Shown here piece by piece: positions 38,643-44,600 of a DNA stretch of 64,000 nt. The stretch is from Nymphaea colorata (taxonomy: Eukaryota > Streptophyta > Magnoliopsida > Nymphaeales > Nymphaeaceae), in NCBI RefSeq assembly GCF_008831285.2, contig NC_045141.1, positions 3,040,001-3,104,000 on the forward strand, written 5' to 3'. How positions within the stretch are numbered: the stretch's first letter is position 1; each line of letters opens with the position of its first letter. The position numbers and the translations under genes were made by a program. Below the pieces are notes generated by a model. It was not told where the DNA came from. It saw nothing but the letters and a program-made list of their open reading frames with translations, and did no database searches.

Positions 38643-41600
38643 ACAAGAAGAAACTGATGAGAAGAAGTCGTAGCCAAAATGGTTTGCACGGCCTCTATTT
38701 ATAATCTCATTTCCAGAATTCTAAGAGTCTCCAATCGTAGAATACTAGGAGATTTCACAAGCTCCAAGGACATTAATTACATCATAGAAACCTAAGAAAC
38801 TTCACATATTACAAGGATATTAACTACAACATAGAATCCTAAGAGACTTCACATATAACAAGGATATTAACTACAACATAGAATCCTAGGAGACTCTTCA
38901 CATGTTACAAGGACATTAAATATCTTAACACATTCTACAAGGAGGTGGAATCCTAAGAGACTCCTCTTCAACGTGCTGGTCAAGGATTTATATTTTAACA
39001 CCCTCCCTCAAGTTGTGCATGGTTTTGCACCATGTATAACTTGCCTTTTAGAAACCAGAATCGTTCCTTTGTTAATCCTTTTGTAAATAAGTCTGCAACT
39101 TGTTCATCTGTACGAACATAAATAGGCTGAATCTCCTTGTCTTCCACCTTTTGTCTAACAAAGTGTTGATCAATCTCAATGTGTTTTGTTCGACCATGTT
39201 GTACGGGATTAAAGGCAATGTTAATAGCACTTTGATTATCGCACAATAACATTGATGTTTTAATCTTTTCTCCAATGTCTTCTAACAAATGTCTAACACA
39301 CGTAACTTCAGCAGTACTTGCAGCCATGCATCTGTATTCAGCTTCAGTGCTGGATCTTGCTATTGCCTTTTGCTTTCGACAACTTCAAGACACAAGATTA
39401 CGTCCAATGAAAATACAAAAACCAGAAATTGACTTTCTTTGATCGGGATCTCCAGCCCAATCTGTATCTGTGAATGTCATAAGTTGATGTCTAGTAGTTA
39501 TATTTTCACTCTTACCATAAACTAAGCCATCTCCTGTTGTCCCTTTAAGATATCTTAATATTCTTTTGACAGCATCCATGTGAGTATCTCTAAGTGCATG
39601 CATAAATTGAGATACTTGATTGACAGCATATATAATATCTGGTCTAGTAAATGTAAGATATTGAAGTGCCCCAACAATACTTCGATATTGCGTAGGATCT
39701 TCATATAACTCCCCATCTTGAGCACTTAGTCTTTGATTTAGAACACTAGGAGTTCCAACAGGCTTACAATCAGTATTACCTGACTTTTTCAGCAGATCCA
39801 ACGTATTTCTGTTGTGTCAATGTGAGGCGATTATTGTGCCTATCAATCTCCACTCCAAGAAAGAATCGTAAATCACCAAGCTCTTTCATTTTGAAGTTTT
39901 GCATCATCAAAACTTTAGCTTCTTCTATGTGTTTTTCTGAATTGCCTGTGATAACAATATCATCAACATATATAAGAAGTAAAGTAAATATGTTTTCCTT
40001 TCGATAAATGAAAAGAGAGTGATCTAGAGGACATCTCCGAAAACCATATTCTTGAATCTTGCAGGAGAAACTGTCAAACCACGAGGCCTGTTTAAGTCCA
40101 TAAATAGATTTTCTTAGTTTGCAAACCCATGCATGAGAGTTTCTTTTCGTGTATCCTAGAGGTTGTTCCATATATACTTCCTCCCTTAAATCACCATGAA
40201 GAAAAGCATTCTTCACGTTCATTTGATGTAGTCTCCATCCATATTCAACTGCCAATGATATAATCACGTGAATTGTTCCCATTTTGATCACAGGGCTGAA
40301 TGTCTCATCATAATCTTCTCCATATTGTTGTGTAAACCCTTTTGCTACTAACCTTGCTTTGTGTCTTTCTATGCTGCCGTCAGGTTTGTATTTAATTTGT
40401 ATACCCATTTGGAGCCCACTACGTTCTTTTCGTGTGGCCTCGAAACGATCTCCCATGTTCCACATTCATGCAAGGCATCCATTTCTTTTTTCATAGCCTT
40501 TCTCCAATGATGTGATTTTGATGTTTGATCAAATGAAGTAGGTTCTTCCTCCTTGCCAACTTTTGCCATGAATAACTGAAAATCAAGTGATAAAGAATCA
40601 TAGCTAACCCACCTGTGAATGGGATGACGAATGCATTGGGATCTTCTAAGGTGGGGCATGTTGTCTTCTTCACTGTGAGCATCTCTGTCCCTTAGTCGCC
40701 GACTGTAGATAAGACCCGAATACCGATGTGCATCGTTGCTCTGTTCTTCATAATTGCTTTCATGATGACTTGACAATTGTGTTGGATCTTCTTGATTTTC
40801 ACTTTGAGCCATATCCGACGGTTGTATTGCTCTCTCTGGATCTTCATTTTGAGGCACATCATTTTCTATAACAGGATCTGCATTGAATAACTGTGTACTG
40901 GTCCAGGGATCATAAGATTCAATGGTCATAGGCATTTCAATTGTATTATCAAAACTATGTTCATAAAAAATGACATTTCTTGAAGTTTTGATACGTTTAG
41001 TTGTTGGATCATAGCATCGAAAACCTTTATATTCATCAGCATATCCAACGAATCTACATTGAATAGCTTTGTCTTGAAACTTGTTCCTCAAGGCTGCATC
41101 AACGTGAACATAGCATACACAACCAAAAACCTTCAAGTTCTTGTAATCAGGTTGTTTGCCTAAGAGTGTAAAATATGGCGATTTAGACATCAAGAGTGTC
41201 ATAGGCAAACAATTTATTATGTATACAGCAGTATGAAAGGCTTCATTCCACAAGGAAATGGGCACATTAGTATCATGCATCATGCTCATGGCGCTTTCAA
41301 CTATATGTCGATGTTTCCGCTCAACTACACCATTTTGTTGTGGTGTGTAAGGGCAGAAAATTTGTCTAGTTATCCCTTTTTCACGTAGAAATTCAATAAA
41401 ATCAAGCGAGGAATATTCTCCCCCTCCATCACATTGAAAATGCACCACATTGGATGAAAATTTAGTTTGAATCATGGCATAGAAGTTTCGAAATATGTGG
41501 GGTGGTGAAACGTGAGTAAGAGTCAATGAATAAGACATAATATCTTGACCCAGACATGGAATCAATAGGGGATGGCCCCCATACATCAGAAAAAATAGTT

Positions 41601-44600
41601 TCAAAAGGTTTGGAAGCCCTTTGATTTATATTATGGAAAGGTAAAACATGACTCTTACAAAGTCCACAACTTGAACATTTTTTTACACTTGAAGTAAGAG
41701 ATAAACTTGATCTTGGAATGAGACTATCTGTGACAAGTTTTTCAATGAAATGTCGACCACAGTGTCCTAGCCGACTATGCCACAAATCAGACTCCAAAAA
41801 TTGGTTAGGGCCCCTTACTTTTGATTGAAAATGGCAAGAACTTGGCACTGATGACGCATTATGAGAAAGAGAAAATGTCTTCAATCCTATATCAAAAGTG
41901 GATGAATCCTTGGGTAGACATTCCTTGAGGACGTACATATTCCCTTGACGCTCCCCTCTAGCGAACATTTTCTTCGTTTGGAGGTCCTTGACATAGACAG
42001 AAGAAGGTGTGAATTCAACAAAAGAGCTTGTATCATCAATGAGTTTAGAAATGGATATGATGTTCTTTTTGATATTGGGAGCAAGAACAACATTAGACAG
42101 TGATAGAGACGAGGATGACAATGGAATATGTGCATTTCCAATATGTGTAATGGGATGAGATTTTCCATCACCTGTTATAATGCAACTTCTACCGTAATGA
42201 GGGGATAAGTTAGTCAATTTACCTGCATTTCCTGTCACATGGGTAGCTGCACCTGAATCCAAGAACCATTCTCCCTGCTCATTTGCTTTATAGTCATCTT
42301 TGAGAATGCGGTCATCAATAGCTGTTGCATATCTTCAGCGGTGGATTTAGAACTTTGTCCTCCTTGTTTATAATCATGTCTTACCCCTTTGTTTTTATTT
42401 TGAGGATTAAACCAACACTATGCCTTCATGTGTCCTTTCTTGTTGCACTGAAAACAAATTGGTATTTTTCTTGAAGTATGCAAAGGAGACATACCTTGGT
42501 TATGTGGTGTTGGTATAATGCCACGACCACTATGGTTGGAGTTCCCATGGCACTTACCAAACTTTACATTCATAGCCAACACATTTTGGGAGTTCCCTTG
42601 ATCAGTCCTTTCAATGACTCTTTTCATATTCATTTCATGTTGGAGAAGTTTACCTTGTAGTTCATTGAAGGAAGACAGAACAGGAAGGACCTCAAGAGCT
42701 GTAATAAAAGCATGATAATCATGCCCAAGTCCATTCCAGGTTTGCTGCACCTTTTCCTTATCAGAAATGTTATTCCCTGAGGCAGCAAGTTGGTCTGCGA
42801 CGGCCTTAATACACCCCAAATAATCCATGATAGACGTTGAACCTTTGCTCAAATTCTGAAATTCTTTCTTTAAGTACATAATTCGAGCTTCTGATATTTG
42901 GAAAATGGTATCAGCAAGGGTTTCCCATAATTCTTCTGCAGTACAATCATCAGAAACTGAAAGTAACACTTGTTGAGATAAAGTGGACAAAATATACGCA
43001 ACCAGACTTTGATCACGTCTCATCCACATAGCATGTTCAGGATTGCTGTCTTCATGAACAGCAATAACTTCTCCTGCCTCATTTTTTATTTCCTGTAAAA
43101 CGGATATTGGTGGAGCCTTTGTTGAACCATCGAGATGTCCAAAGAGGCCTTGACTTCTTATGAAAGGCATGATTTGCCTTTTTCAGATCAGATAATTCTC
43201 ATGGTTGAGTTTTTCGGTAATAAGGTGAGGAAGAAAACTTGAGGACATGCCAGAATGCGAAAGGTTTTCCATGACAGCAGAAATGAATAGTATATAGGTA
43301 GAAGATGAGAGGGAAAGAAGACACGATATAACAAGATGTGTCCTTGGGTAAGCAAGAAGAAAAAGGAACAAGAATTGCGCAAGAGAAAAGTAAATTCAGG
43401 ATAGAGACAAGATGAGAAAAGAGTTCTACCCAGATCAGACCTGTTTGGGCATTTCGTTTGGTAGAGATAACGTAACCTGGCGCTCTGATACCATGATAGA
43501 AATCTAGCATCAATATCTGTAACCAGAAAACAGTACTCACGCAGGAAGATAGAGATACATAGATAGAGAGAGAGAGAGAGAAAAAAAAAAAGAGAGAATG
43601 AAAACAAGAAGAAACTGAGGAGAAAAAGCCGTAGCCAAAATGGTTTGCACGGCCTCTATTTATAATCCCATTTCCAGAATTCTAAGAGTCTCCAATCGTA
43701 GAATCCTAGGAGATTTCACAAGCTCCAAGGACATTAATTACATCATAGAAACGTAAGAGACTTCACATATTACAAGGATATTAACTACAACATAGAATCC
43801 TATGAGATTTCACATATAACAAGGATATTAACTATAACATAGAATCCTAGGAGACTCTTCACATGTTACAAAGACATTAAATATCTTAACACATTCTACA
43901 AGGAGGTGGAATCCTAAGAGACTCCTTTTCAACGTGCTTGTAAAGGATTTATATTTTAACAATATTGACCTTCATTTACCGCAGTTTTTCATAATTCTAA
44001 CTATTGTTACAAATATTGCTGTTTTCTTCAAGAAATTTCATTAAAACAAAAGAACATGGAAAAAAAAAATGAAAGTTCATGTTATTTTGAAAATAACACC
44101 AAAACAAGAAAATTATACACACACACACACACATACACACATTTGTATTGCTAGCCATCAGCCAGCTGCAAATTCCAATGGCTCTTCTAGAGCCATTGGA
44201 GCTGCTCTAATGGCTAGCTCGCTCTAGCCTAATTACTTTCTATTGTCCTTTTATTTGTATAAAGCTATAAATATGAATAGCATATTAGTCATTACATTTC
44301 AAGTGTTTCACAGCATTCTTGATGTGTTTTAATAAAATTTTCTCCGTTCGATCAAGTCTTAGGCCTTAATGCCTTGGTGACCAGTCATATTGCTGTGTAT
44401 CAGAGATTGGCCTTTGAATTTCTTTGGAAACCTCCCTCTTGTGGTTGTAATGCTATCAAAGATCAGTGTGGAAGGTGAGAGTTGCTGCCTACATCTTATG
44501 TAGCATTATTGGGATTTCATAAATATGGTTTTTTTCAAGTATTAACTGAGACATGTATTTTTCTTGAGAAAATGTACGAAATTCAAAAACTATAAGATAA

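Larger units (their letters stand above)
38549..43961 (-). mobile_element. Ty1/copia retrotransposon F, full length with TSD
   Basis: LTRs at 38549-39001 and 43494-43961 flank a complete gag-pol order on the minus strand. Target duplications ATATT occupy 38544-38548 and 43962-43966. The primer site TGGTATCAGAGC lies at 43482-43493 and the purine tract (CTTGAGGGAGGG) next to 39002. It sits in intron 2 of BIO3-BIO1, between exons 3 and 2, in the same orientation as the gene. Confidence 0.93.

Noticed and set aside
38462-38689. Minus frame across the left LTR border of copia F
   Set aside because: Half LTR, half intron; the gene exon ends at 38277 and phases need no extra exon here.
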